This document shows positions 16,143 through 24,394 of a stretch of DNA of 64,000 nt, piece by piece. A program made the translations under genes and the position numbers. The notes beneath the pieces were generated by a model. The model did not search any database. It worked only from the letters and a program-made list of their open reading frames with translations, and was not told where the DNA came from. The first letter of the stretch is position 1. Each line of letters opens with the position of its first letter. The DNA lies in contig NZ_JASCRS010000001.1 in NCBI RefSeq assembly GCF_030010235.1, forward strand, positions 930,001 to 994,000. The letters run 5' to 3'. Origin of the DNA: Leucobacter sp. UT-8R-CII-1-4 (GTDB taxonomy: Bacteria; Actinomycetota; Actinomycetes; Actinomycetales; Microbacteriaceae).

Positions 16143-17555
16143 GTGAACGAGCAAAATGCAGCACGCATCTCGGGCAATACAGCCGAAGATATTGCGACGA
16201 GCATCCGTCTGCTCATTGACGCAGGCGAACTGAAAGCCGGCGATTCGCTGCCCCCAGTTCGCACCCTCGCAGAGAGCCTCGGCGTGAATCGCAATACTGC
16301 GCTCACCGCCTACCAAACCCTCGTTCAAGCGGGACTCGCTGAAACCCGACGCCGCGCCGGCACCGTCATCATTGACCCGTTTGCCCCCGGCGAAGAAGAG
16401 GGTTTCGCAGCAAACACCGCACTACGCGACGTTGGCGACGGCAACCCAAGCCCCGAACTACTGCCCGATCCAGCGAGCGTTATCCTGTCTCCCTCCCCCC
16501 GCAAGCTCTACGGCGAATCGACCGTCGACCCCGGCCTCGCCGAATGGGCAACCGAGTGGATCAACGAAGACCAGCCCCGAGAATTTCAGCTCTCGGTCGC
16601 AGCAGGGGCCGTAGACGCAGTCGAACGACTACTCGCGGGAGCACTCACACAGGGCGACACAGTCGCGCTTGAAGATCCATGCTTTCTCACCAGCATCAGC
16701 ACCATCCGCCAAAACGGTTATCGTGCGGTTCCCGTGAGCATGGACGCCGAAGGTATGCAGCCCGAGAGCCTGCGGGCCGCCCTCGAATCTGGCGTACGCG
16801 CAGTCGTATGCACCCCTCGCGCACACAACCCGACCGGAGCAAGCGTGACAGCAGAGCGAGCCAGCCAGTTGCGCGAAGTTCTCAGCGCTTATCCGAACGT
16901 GCTGCTGATCGAAGACGACCACTTCGCCCTGCTCGCTAGCGCACCCTACGCATCCATAATTGGCGAGCATCACCGCCGCTGGGCACTCGTGCGCTCACTC
17001 TCGAAAGTGCTCGGCCCTGACATGCGAACCGCCCTGATCGCGAGCGACCCAGAAACCGCCGAACGCCTTGGCGCGAGAATCAGCGGCGGCATCACCTGGG
17101 TCAGTCATCACATGCAGCGGATCGCGCACGCCATGCTCACCAGTCCCGACACCAAAAAACTGATCGCCAGAGCCCGGGCGCACTATCTCACTCAAAACGC
17201 TCGCTGCATTGCGCAGCTTTCAGAGTTTGGCCTCGAATCAACCAGCCGTGACGGCCTCAACGTGTGGGTCAATACGCACACAAACGGTGCCGCCACCCTC
17301 GCAGCGCTTACTCGCAAGGGCTGGATCGCTCGCGATGGTGGAGCCTTTGCGCTCGACGGAGGCACAAACAACGGCATCGATCAGCATGTACGCCTCACTG
17401 TGCACGATCTAAGCGAAAGTGAGATGCGCCAATTAGCGCAAGATCTTGCCGAGTCGATCGGAACACCAAAGACAGGGCGATCCACCGCAAACATCAAAAC
17501 AAGCACAACCGCACCGGTTCCCGTTGAAAGGACGCACCATGACTCTGACCACTGA
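16143..17555 (+). CDS. MocR/GabR-type regulator (GntR HTH + aminotransferase domain)
   Basis: About 470 residues from GTG 16143; ATG 16059 would add 28 residues outside the HTH. N-terminal wHTH (LPPVRTLAESLGVNRNTALTAYQTL), then a fold-type I aminotransferase domain with HNPTGASVT, IEDDHF and Lys in VRSLSKVLGPDMR. GabR-like proteins bind PLP and GABA and activate gabT. Here gabT starts inside the last codons of this gene (17539), with its ribosome site GAAAGGA at 17525-17531 also within it, so both come from one message. The 30-residue Thr/Ser-rich tail after AESIG is unusual. Confidence 0.85.
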   Translation: MNEQNAARISGNTAEDIATSIRLLIDAGELKAGDSLPPVRTLAESLGVNRNTALTAYQTLVQAGLAETRRRAGTVIIDPFAPGEEEGFAANTALRDVGDGNPSPELLPDPASVILSPSPRKLYGESTVDPGLAEWATEWINEDQPREFQLSVAAGAVDAVERLLAGALTQGDTVALEDPCFLTSISTIRQNGYRAVPVSMDAEGMQPESLRAALESGVRAVVCTPRAHNPTGASVTAERASQLREVLSAYPNVLLIEDDHFALLASAPYASIIGEHHRRWALVRSLSKVLGPDMRTALIASDPETAERLGARISGGITWVSHHMQRIAHAMLTSPDTKKLIARARAHYLTQNARCIAQLSEFGLESTSRDGLNVWVNTHTNGAATLAALTRKGWIARDGGAFALDGGTNNGIDQHVRLTVHDLSESEMRQLAQDLAESIGTPKTGRSTANIKTSTTAPVPVERTHHDSDH

Positions 17556-18885
17556 AGTTTCTACCGCGTTGCAGCGCCCCGAATTGCGCACCGCGATTCC
17601 TGGGCCGAAGAGCCTTAAAATTCACGCACGCCGCCAAGAAGCAGTACCTCGCGGAGTTGGCTGCGCGCTGCCGGTCTACATCGAACAGGCTGACGGCGCT
17701 TGGATTACCGATGTCGACGGCAACCGACTGCTCGACCTTGGCTCGGGCATTGGTGTGACCACCCTCGGCCACACACAACCGACAGTTGTCGCTGCGGCGA
17801 AGTCACAACTCGACCGCGTGACGCACACCCTTTTCACCGTGACCCCTTACGAAAACTATGTGCGCCTAGCCGAACGGCTCTCGGCACACACTCCCGGCGC
17901 ACACGCAAAGAAGACATTCTTTGTGAACTCCGGAGCTGAGGCCGTTGAGAATGCCGTCAAGATCGCCCGAGCGCACACCGGGCGACGCGTCATCGCAGCA
18001 CTTGATCACGCGTTTCATGGCCGCACCAACCTCACCATGGCCATGAACCACCGTGCAGCACCGTACGGCACCGGCTTTGGCCCCTTCGCGCCTGATGTGC
18101 AGCGCGTGCCCAATTCTTACCCGTTCCGTGACGGATTGAACGGTGAGCAAGCCGCCGCTCGCACCATCGAATATCTTGAGCAGCGGATCGGCGTCGCCGA
18201 CCTCGCCGCCGTCATTGCCGAACCGATCCAGGGTGAGGGTGGGTTTATCGTTCCAGCCCCCGGCTACCTGATCACGCTGCAGAAGTGGGCGAGCGAAAAC
18301 GGTGTCGTCTTCATTGCAGACGAAATTCAAGCTGGACTCGGTCGCACCGGGACCTGGTTCGCAAGCGAACTCTTCGGGCTAGTGCCTGATCTTGTACTTA
18401 CCGCGAAGGGCATTGCCGACGGCCTGCCTCTCGCCGGTATCACTGGCCGCGCCGCGATCATGGATAGTGCACTGCCCGGCGGATTGGGCGGCACCTTCGC
18501 CGGCAACCCAGTCTCTATTGCGGCCGCACACGCAGTGTTCGATCTCCTTGAGAGCGGCGCACCTTTTGCCGAAGCAGCACGTATTGAAGAAGCGCTGCTC
18601 AATGGCCTCGGTGAGCTGGCACGAAAGCACCCAGAAGTAGGTGACATTCGTGGCCGCGGCGCAATGATTGCGTTTGAACTCACTGAGCCAGGCACCACAA
18701 CCCCGCTCGCCGGACTTGCCACCGAGATTGCCGCGCACGCGGCTAGTCGCGGGGTGTTGCTACTGACTGCCGGTAGCTATGGCAACGTGATTCGTTTCTT
18801 GCCTTCGCTTGCGGTGAGCGATGAAAATATCGCCTTCGCACTTGAGGTGATCGCTGAAGCGCTCGCCTCAAGAAACCAGGCATAA
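17539..18885 (+). CDS. gabT: 4-aminobutyrate aminotransferase
   Basis: 448 residues, class III PLP aminotransferase: GIGVTTLGHTQPTVV, FFVNSGAEAVENAVKIAR, ALDHAFHGRTNLTMAMN, EPIQGEGGFIVP, FIADEIQAGLGRTG and the PLP lysine in LTAKGIADGLPLAG. It converts GABA + 2-oxoglutarate to succinate semialdehyde + glutamate. The start overlaps the MocR/GabR-type regulator, consistent with GABA control. gabD is not adjacent. A perfect 9-bp hairpin follows the stop. Related ornithine/putrescine aminotransferases share these motifs; the pairing with a GabR-like gene favours GABA. Confidence 0.88.
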   Translation: MTLTTEVSTALQRPELRTAIPGPKSLKIHARRQEAVPRGVGCALPVYIEQADGAWITDVDGNRLLDLGSGIGVTTLGHTQPTVVAAAKSQLDRVTHTLFTVTPYENYVRLAERLSAHTPGAHAKKTFFVNSGAEAVENAVKIARAHTGRRVIAALDHAFHGRTNLTMAMNHRAAPYGTGFGPFAPDVQRVPNSYPFRDGLNGEQAAARTIEYLEQRIGVADLAAVIAEPIQGEGGFIVPAPGYLITLQKWASENGVVFIADEIQAGLGRTGTWFASELFGLVPDLVLTAKGIADGLPLAGITGRAAIMDSALPGGLGGTFAGNPVSIAAAHAVFDLLESGAPFAEAARIEEALLNGLGELARKHPEVGDIRGRGAMIAFELTEPGTTTPLAGLATEIAAHAASRGVLLLTAGSYGNVIRFLPSLAVSDENIAFALEVIAEALASRNQA

Positions 18886-18890
18886 TGACA

Positions 18891-18913
18891 GTGGCCGCCC
18901 ACACGGCGGCCAC
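18891..18913 (+). terminator. GC-rich hairpin between gabT and tRNA-Cys
   Basis: GTGGCCGCC (18891-18899) and GGCGGCCAC (18905-18913) form a perfect 9-bp stem with loop CACAC. It starts 5 bases after the gabT stop and ends 4 bases before the tRNA. It lacks a T-run, so it may be a weak terminator or a processing structure. CCACC (18910-18914) could alternatively pair with GGTGG at the tRNA 5' end. Confidence 0.6.
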
Positions 18914-18917
18914 CCCC

Positions 18918-18988
18918 GGTGGGGTGACCGAATGGCTAGGTCGCGGCTCGCAAGGTCGTGTATGCAGGTTCGACTCCTGCCCCCACCT
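18918..18988 (+). tRNA. tRNA-Cys (anticodon GCA) with atypical C33
   Basis: 71-base cloverleaf: acceptor GGTGGGG/CCCCACC, D-stem ACC/GGT, anticodon stem GCGGC/GTCGT, T-stem GCAGG/CCTGC with loop TTCGACT, discriminator T. Shape and bases match actinobacterial tRNA-Cys. The anticodon loop reads TCGCAAG, so position 33 (18949) is C where U is nearly universal, position 38 is G, and the stem has a G-U where G-C is usual. It could be a functional variant, a second diverged copy, or a sequencing error. CCA is not encoded. Confidence 0.8.
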
Positions 18989-19024
18989 CTATAGATTGTC
19001 AGTGGCTAGCCCTAGGCTGGCCAA

Positions 19025-20152
19025 ATGATTCGCACACTTGCTTTCGAGAATTATCGATCGTTCCAAGATGTGACGATTGGCCTTGAACAGCTCAACGTTA
19101 TTACTGGCGAAAACGGCAGCGGCAAATCAAGTCTCTACCGCGCACTCCGACTGCTTGCCGAAGTGGTGCGTGAAGGCGCGCTCACCTCGCTTGTTGCCGA
19201 GGGCGGTCTACGCAACGTGTTGCACGCTGGCGATCGCATAGGCATTTCGCCTGTCGCTATGCGCCTGGGCTTCGCTTCGGACGAGCTTTCATACGCGATC
19301 GATCTCGGCCTACCGCAGCTGCCAGCTTTTCGAGTGAAAAACGGAGCAGAACCGCTTGACCCCGAAGTGAAAAACGAAACAGTCTGGCACGGCCCAGTGC
19401 TGCGCCCATCGACCATCATGGCTCAACGCAAATCGCTTGGCGTACGCTTGCTCGGCCAATCCGGCAAGCTCGAGATGAGCCCGTGGCGTGTGCGCGAGAG
19501 CGAATCGATGCTGGCAACGCTCGCTTCGCCAACTGAAACTCCCGAGCTGTTCGAACTTCGCGAGGCCGCCCGGCGCTGGCGCTTTTACGACCAGCTGCGC
19601 ACCGACCAGGGCGCACCAGCCAGACGGCCAAGCCCGCTCAGTTTCACACCGGTGCTCGATGCCGAGGGAGCGAACTTTGCCGGCGCCCTCGCAACAGTGC
19701 TTGGGGTAGGTGATGAAGAATACTTCGAAAACGCCGTTGCCGCTGCCTTCGAGGGGGCGAGCGTCGAGCTACAGACTGACGAGCAAGGCATGACCAGAGT
19801 GTGCATGCGACAGCCTGGCCTGCGCAGGGCAATCACCGCGGCTGAGCTTTCCGACGGTACGTTGCGATACCTGTTGCTGGCAACTGCGCTGCTTTCACCA
19901 AGGCCGCCAGAACTGCTCGTGCTCAACGAGCCCGAGGGTAGCCTGCACCCCAGTTTGCTGCCGGGCCTTGCCTCCATGATCAACAATGCTTCGCAGCACA
20001 TGCAGATCATTGTCGTGACGCACGCTGATCCGCTGGTGCGGGCACTGAGCGATAACGCCAATCTGATTCACCTTGAAAAGTCTGGCGGGGCAAGCAGCGT
20101 GCGCGGGCAAATGCGTTTTGACGGGCCCGCCTGGAACTGGCCGAAACGCTAG
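19025..20152 (+). CDS. AAA-family (RecF/SMC-like, AAA_21) ATPase
   Basis: 375 residues: Walker A GENGSGKSS at about 29-37 in the N-terminal FENYRSFQDV... context, a middle region without coiled coil, ABC-like signature (AAELSDGTLRYLLL), Walker B ELLVLNEPEGSLHPSLLPGL and the switch His in VVTHADPLV. This is the predicted-ATPase/OLD-like head domain without a TOPRIM nuclease. It stands alone 36 bases after tRNA-Cys, with no toxin or nuclease partner adjacent. Function unknown; such proteins appear in DNA repair, phage defence and as orphans. Confidence 0.82.
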   Translation: MIRTLAFENYRSFQDVTIGLEQLNVITGENGSGKSSLYRALRLLAEVVREGALTSLVAEGGLRNVLHAGDRIGISPVAMRLGFASDELSYAIDLGLPQLPAFRVKNGAEPLDPEVKNETVWHGPVLRPSTIMAQRKSLGVRLLGQSGKLEMSPWRVRESESMLATLASPTETPELFELREAARRWRFYDQLRTDQGAPARRPSPLSFTPVLDAEGANFAGALATVLGVGDEEYFENAVAAAFEGASVELQTDEQGMTRVCMRQPGLRRAITAAELSDGTLRYLLLATALLSPRPPELLVLNEPEGSLHPSLLPGLASMINNASQHMQIIVVTHADPLVRALSDNANLIHLEKSGGASSVRGQMRFDGPAWNWPKR

Positions 20153-20207
20153 CGTCAAGCGTTGCCGCAATCTCTCCCTTGCCCTCGCCCCATTTTCTCC
20201 GCTCGAC

Positions 20208-20771
20208 TTAAGCGTTCGAAAGCACTCGATAGGTGATTCGCGCGAGCCCATCGGCTTCGATATGCGCTCCCTCTACGGCGAAGGTGGCCCGCGATTCTGG
20301 TCCGAATAGGCGGACTCCATCGCCAATCACGATTGGCAAGATCGACACAGTGAATTCGTCAATCAACCCTCGCGCCAAGAATTCTTGTACCGTGCGACCG
20401 CCATCAACGTACACGTTTTTCACTCCTGCATCGTCTAGCAGCGCAATCACCTCTTCAGGGCTGTGCGCGATGGTGACGTTGGGGTCATCACTTTCAAGCG
20501 CACTGCTCAGCACAATGACGTTCATGCCCGGGTATGGCCACTCGCCAAAGGTCAGTACTTTTTCATAGGTCGTGCGGCCCATCACGATGGCATCGACGGT
20601 TGGGAAAAATGTGTCCCAGGTGAGCGCCGGGTGGTCGCTGCGAATCTCTGTGTGTTGACCTTTGCCTGGCTCAGATTCCAGAAAGCTGAGGTCGCCGCCT
20701 GGTCCAGCGATAAAACCGTCGAGGCTCATCCCCAGAAATGCGCGGCCCTGCCAAGAGCGTTTTATAGTCAT
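20208..20771 (-). CDS. RibD C-terminal / YyaP-type dihydrofolate reductase-family protein
   Basis: 187 residues with the RibD_C/DHFR-like fold: FLGMSLDGFIAG at the N-terminus, VMGRTTYEKVL, VYVDGGRTVQEFLARGLIDEFTVS and PIVIGDGVRLFG. Probably an NADPH reductase of unknown substrate. ATG 20771 is preferred since GGAGG (20779-20783) is 7 bases upstream; ATG 20777 would be too close. The start overlaps the TetR stop (ATGA), so the two are co-expressed and the TetR protein likely controls it. Confidence 0.87.
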   Translation of the reverse strand: MTIKRSWQGRAFLGMSLDGFIAGPGGDLSFLESEPGKGQHTEIRSDHPALTWDTFFPTVDAIVMGRTTYEKVLTFGEWPYPGMNVIVLSSALESDDPNVTIAHSPEEVIALLDDAGVKNVYVDGGRTVQEFLARGLIDEFTVSILPIVIGDGVRLFGPESRATFAVEGAHIEADGLARITYRVLSNA

Positions 20772-21322
20772 GCCCATACCTCCAAAAAGTAGTCAATAGT
20801 TTGATCGGTCCGCTCAGTGGTATCGTCGCCTGCTGCGTGTCGAATGAGGCTGCCGTGAAGCGCGTCGAGCAGTACCTCAGCCGCACGCTCTGGCTGCGCA
20901 ATGCGCGGCTGATCCAGCGCTGCCAAGAGTTGCGCACAATAGCTTCGCTGAAGCGCTTGCCCTTTGCGCAGGACGGCGGCGCTGCCGCTGTCGGCGAGGT
21001 CTGCGAAGAGGTCGTTCAACCCGGCAATCGCCGCGGCTGGGTTCTGCGCCGCGAAGGTGTCACGGGCGAAGCCGCGCAGTTCTTCGAGCGGTGAGAGTTC
21101 TCGTACCGGTTCTCGCGGGATGCTCTCGACCCAGTGAGCGCCGAGCGCTTGGAGCAGTCCGGCACGCGACCCAAACCGTTTGACTAATCCTGCTGGGCTG
21201 AGCCCTGCCGCGGGAGCGACCTCGGCGAGACTCCAAGTACTCGCGGGCCACTCCCGGGCGGCCAAGAAACTCGCTATTCGGGTGACGAGTTCTTTGTCAC
21301 TCACGGTTTGCGGTCGCGCCAT
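20768..21322 (-). CDS. TetR-family transcriptional regulator
   Basis: 184 residues. HTH at about 20-60 (ASTWSLAEVAPAAGLSPAGLVKRFGSRAGLLQAL) matches the TetR_N pattern; the helical C-terminal part (DALHGSLIRHAAGDD) resembles TetR_C domains. The stop overlaps the start of the RibD-like reductase. A short AT-rich stretch with TTAGTATATGACCGTTTAC-like text lies upstream (21327-21350) and may hold its operator. Ligand unknown. Confidence 0.87.
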   Translation of the reverse strand: MARPQTVSDKELVTRIASFLAAREWPASTWSLAEVAPAAGLSPAGLVKRFGSRAGLLQALGAHWVESIPREPVRELSPLEELRGFARDTFAAQNPAAAIAGLNDLFADLADSGSAAVLRKGQALQRSYCAQLLAALDQPRIAQPERAAEVLLDALHGSLIRHAAGDDTTERTDQTIDYFLEVWA

Positions 21323-21386
21323 GCAATTAGTATATGACCGTTTACTAATTGCTTGCCGTGAGTGCTTTACGCTGGATCACCCAGCC

Positions 21387-22925
21387 TCAGTGCTCCACTT
21401 CAGCGAGGTCGGCCTGCGCAGAGACGCCGCGAAGCATGATTGCGGCGAACACCGCAACCGCTGCCAAGATCAAAGCACCAATACCGCCCGTCCAAGCCAA
21501 GGCATTCGAGAACGAGGACGTCGCAGCTGAAGCCAGAGCCGCCCCAAGTTCGCCTGGCAATTCTTGCGCAAAGAGCAGAGCAGCAGCGAGTGTTTCTTTC
21601 GCCGACTCAAGCACCCCACTTGGCAATCCAGCCGGAGCCGCCTGCTCGAGACCCGAACGATAAAAACCGAGCAGCACAGAGCCGAGGATCGCCGTACCAA
21701 AAGCGGTGCCAAGCTCATACGCTGTCTCACTGATCGCCGCAGCCTGCCCAGACTGCTCCGGGCGCACCGAACTCATAATGAGATCGTTCGTGAGTGTCAT
21801 GCCGACGCCAGCGCCAAGACTTACCAAACAGAGCGCAATGGCGATTGTTATTGGGCTCGAATTCGGGGTGAGTGTCAGCAGCACCGAGAATCCGCCCGCG
21901 GTAACAAGCACACCTGCAAACACGATCCATGAGGTCGGGATTCGCTTCACGAGCGCCGCGGCAATAAACCCGGCGCAGGCAGAGATCGCTGCCTGCGGCA
22001 GCATCCACAGCGCAGATTCCATCACGCTCAGGCCAACGACGAGTTGCAAGAATTGGGTGAGCGCGAAGAGCGCGCCGACAAGTGCGAACACCGAAAGGAA
22101 GTCGGTCAGCACGGCGCCGGTGAATGCGCGTACTTTGAAAAGTCGCACGTTGATCATCGGTACGGGCATACGCAATTGCCGCACCACAAAAAGCACCAGC
22201 AGGCCAAGGCCAACGAGGAACGTCAGCAAGCCAACACCCGGAGCCTTGCCTTCTGCGAAAGTCTTTACGCCGTACACGAACGAAACCATGCCGGCGAGCG
22301 AGAGCAGAATGCTCGAAAAGTCGATTCTGCCGGGGTTTGGGTTCTTGCTTTCCGGTACAAAGAATGGAGCGAGGACGAGCAGCAACACCATGACCGGAAT
22401 GTTCATCAAAAACGCGGCGTGCCAGCTGAACGTTTCAATGATCCAGCCGCCAATAATTGGGCCGCCGGCAGCACCGACTGCGCCCGACGCCGACCAAACG
22501 GCCATTGCCGTGCGTCGTTGGTTTCGCTCGAGAAACATGTTTCGAATGAGCGAAAGGGTTCCCGGCATAATTGCTGCACCAGCAATTCCGAGCAAGGCTC
22601 GTGCGGTAATCAGCATCCAGGGCTCGGTCGAGAGTGCGCCCAGAATCGATGCCGCGGTGAAAAATACCGCGCCGGTCAACATAATCTTGCGTCGACCGAA
22701 GCGATCTCCGAGGGTCGACATGGTGATCAACAACCCGGCGAGCATCAGTGAGTAAATATCTAGCATCCAGAGCTGCTGCGCGCCGGTTGGCTGCAGTTCC
22801 TTGGTGATGTCGGCAAGCGCGAACACCAACACCATGCCATCGATTGCGATCAACAACATTGGCAGCACAAGCACCGCCAGCCCCACCCAAGTACGCGCGG
22901 TCGCGCGCTGTAGGGCACCATTCAT
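21387..22925 (-). CDS. MFS drug efflux transporter, DHA2 (EmrB/QacA) family, 14 TM
   Basis: 512 residues with 14 hydrophobic helices. Motif A (LGDRFGRRKIMLTGA) follows TM2 and motif C (SGAVGAAGGPIIGGWIIE) lies in TM5; LPMLLIAIDGMVLVFALADI is the typical DHA2 first helix. Start ATG 22925 has AAAGGTGGA upstream; ATG 22934 is inside this site. It is divergent from a TetR gene with two dyads between them, the standard layout of a self-regulated drug pump. Substrates probably lipophilic cations or biocides; inferred from family. Confidence 0.9.
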   Translation of the reverse strand: MNGALQRATARTWVGLAVLVLPMLLIAIDGMVLVFALADITKELQPTGAQQLWMLDIYSLMLAGLLITMSTLGDRFGRRKIMLTGAVFFTAASILGALSTEPWMLITARALLGIAGAAIMPGTLSLIRNMFLERNQRRTAMAVWSASGAVGAAGGPIIGGWIIETFSWHAAFLMNIPVMVLLLVLAPFFVPESKNPNPGRIDFSSILLSLAGMVSFVYGVKTFAEGKAPGVGLLTFLVGLGLLVLFVVRQLRMPVPMINVRLFKVRAFTGAVLTDFLSVFALVGALFALTQFLQLVVGLSVMESALWMLPQAAISACAGFIAAALVKRIPTSWIVFAGVLVTAGGFSVLLTLTPNSSPITIAIALCLVSLGAGVGMTLTNDLIMSSVRPEQSGQAAAISETAYELGTAFGTAILGSVLLGFYRSGLEQAAPAGLPSGVLESAKETLAAALLFAQELPGELGAALASAATSSFSNALAWTGGIGALILAAVAVFAAIMLRGVSAQADLAEVEH

Positions 22926-22959
22926 GAGTTCCACCTTTCTTCGAATTACTTCACCAAGC

Positions 22960-22986
22960 AGTGTACTACACCAATAGGTATACTAA
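22960..22986. promoter_or_regulatory. Operator candidates between the DHA2 pump and its TetR regulator
   Basis: GTGTACTACAC (22961-22971, near-palindrome) and AGGTATACT (22976-22984, around GTATAC) lie in the 82-bp divergent gap. They share a TAC/GTA-rich core and sit where both promoters should be. Likely TetR sites; inference from position and symmetry. Confidence 0.45.
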
Positions 22987-23007
22987 TCCTGAAGATTGGA
23001 GCAGAAC

Positions 23008-23556
23008 ATGGCACGACCAAGCGCCCGGCCAAGGCTTCTCGACGCAGCACTTACTGTGGTCGAAGAACGTGGGATCACCGCGCTCACCCTCGACGCAGTC
23101 GCCGAAGAAGCAGGCGTCACCAAGCGCGGCCTGATCTACCACTTCCCCTCAAAACATGCCCTAATCCTTGGGCTACACGAAGAACTCGCAGCACGACTCG
23201 AAGTGCTACTTCTCAAAGAAACAGGAAAAGCGCCTGAGGGCGCGAGCCTGCTCGAACGCACTCGCGGCTACGTGAAAGCAACCCTCAGCGAACCAGGAAA
23301 CGTTGAGTTGCAACTCATCCTTGATGCAACAAATGAGCCAGAATGGCTCGCCCCCTGGAACCGGATCTATCACCGTTGGTTTCCCGAAGAAGAACTACCC
23401 GTTGAAGAACTTGACGATATCTCAGTGCGCTGCCTCGTGGCCCGAATGGCGGCCGACGGGTACTGGGGGTACGAAACTATCGTCACCACCCCGATCAGTC
23501 GCGAGGCTCGCTCCCGCATCGTCGGCACTATCTTGAAGAGCCTCGAAGTCGAATAG
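23008..23556 (+). CDS. TetR-family regulator of the adjacent DHA2 pump
   Basis: 182 residues. HTH about 20-50 (ITALTLDAVAEEAGVTKRGLIYHFPSKHALI) is a classic TetR_N sequence; the C-terminal domain (ARMAADGYWGYETI) resembles TetR_C_6. ATG 23008 is preferred to TTG 22996 because GGAG (22998-23001) precedes it properly. The divergent pump and intervening dyads indicate a local repressor relieved by pump substrates. A LysE exporter follows 65 bases downstream and may share its transcript. Confidence 0.88.
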   Translation: MARPSARPRLLDAALTVVEERGITALTLDAVAEEAGVTKRGLIYHFPSKHALILGLHEELAARLEVLLLKETGKAPEGASLLERTRGYVKATLSEPGNVELQLILDATNEPEWLAPWNRIYHRWFPEEELPVEELDDISVRCLVARMAADGYWGYETIVTTPISREARSRIVGTILKSLEVE

Positions 23557-23621
23557 AGTACTGACTTTCCGGGCATCTCAGGGTAGGTTTTTCACATTCG
23601 CCAGCCGACGAAGGAGTCAAC

Positions 23622-24308
23622 ATGCTGCCAGCCGCAAATGCCTGGGCCTTTGCCCTCGCCGCCTTCGCGCTCATTGTGATTCCTGGACCGAGCGTGTTGT
23701 TTGTGATTGGGCGCTCGCTTTCGCTCGGCAGACGCGGTGGCATGCTCAGCCTGCTCGGTAACGCACTCGGCATGCTGCCTGCGATCGCGCTCGTCGCCCT
23801 CGGAGTAGGCGCCGTAGTGGCAGAGTCAGCCATTGTCTTCGCCGTGATCAAGTACCTCGGTGCCGCGTACGTGATCTACCTTGGTGTGCAGGCGATCCGG
23901 CACCGCAAACCTAAAGCTAGCAGCGAGGCAGCCACAACCGCCGAGCAGCTTGGTGCCACACTACCCTCCGACACACACCGGGCCGCAGCCAGCCAATCGG
24001 CATTCCGCTTGCTTCGAGAAGGCTTCATTGTCGGTGCGACAAACCCGAAAACACTGGTCTTTTTTGTCGCGATCTTGCCGCAGTTTGTCAGTCGCAGCTC
24101 CCCCGCAGTCCCGCTGCAATTGGCGTTGCTCGGGCTGATTTTCTTCGCGATCGCACTACTCAGCGACAGCGTTTGGGCGCTCACCGCGAGCACCGCCAGG
24201 CAGTGGTTTGCGCGCGACCCCAAGCGCATGTCGCGCATGAGCGCCACCGGAGGCGCAATGATGATCGGCCTAGGCGGCGCGCTCGCGCTGAGCGGCAACA
24301 AACACTAG
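23622..24308 (+). CDS. LysE/RhtB-family amino-acid exporter
   Basis: 228 residues, about six TM helices. The N-terminal FALAAFALIVIPGPSVLFVIGRSLSLGRRGG contains the family PGP motif; GAAYVIYLGVQAIR and GATNPKTLVFFVAILPQFV are further LysE signatures. It exports amino acids or their analogues by proton antiport. GAAGGAG precedes the ATG. A bidirectional hairpin (24348-24382) separates it from the hut transporter. Substrate not predictable; histidine is only a thought from the neighbourhood. Confidence 0.88.
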   Translation: MLPAANAWAFALAAFALIVIPGPSVLFVIGRSLSLGRRGGMLSLLGNALGMLPAIALVALGVGAVVAESAIVFAVIKYLGAAYVIYLGVQAIRHRKPKASSEAATTAEQLGATLPSDTHRAAASQSAFRLLREGFIVGATNPKTLVFFVAILPQFVSRSSPAVPLQLALLGLIFFAIALLSDSVWALTASTARQWFARDPKRMSRMSATGGAMMIGLGGALALSGNKH

Positions 24309-24347
24309 TTCACGCTGGATCGCGGTTCCCGTCCCCGCCAAACACAA

Positions 24348-24382
24348 AACCGCCTGACTTTCCGAAGAAAGCCAGGCGGTTT
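24348..24382. terminator. Bidirectional terminator between lysE-type gene and hut operon
   Basis: AAACCGCCTG (24348-24357) pairs with CAGGCGGTTT (24373-24382), extended by three inner pairs. A/T ends on both arms serve both strands. It ends the LysE-type gene on the plus strand and the transporter/hut operon on the minus strand. Confidence 0.85.
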
Positions 24383-24394
24383 CAATCTGTATCG

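Noticed and set aside
18918..18988. Reading the tRNA as tRNA-Ala(CGC) by shifting the loop one base to restore U33
   Set aside because: The shifted anticodon stem (CGCGG/GGTCG) does not pair, and all other identity features match tRNA-Cys.
21706..22755. 349-codon plus-strand open frame
   Set aside because: Entirely antisense to the DHA2 pump, with Ser/Thr/Ala-rich, non-globular text that arises from reading GC-rich coding DNA backwards.
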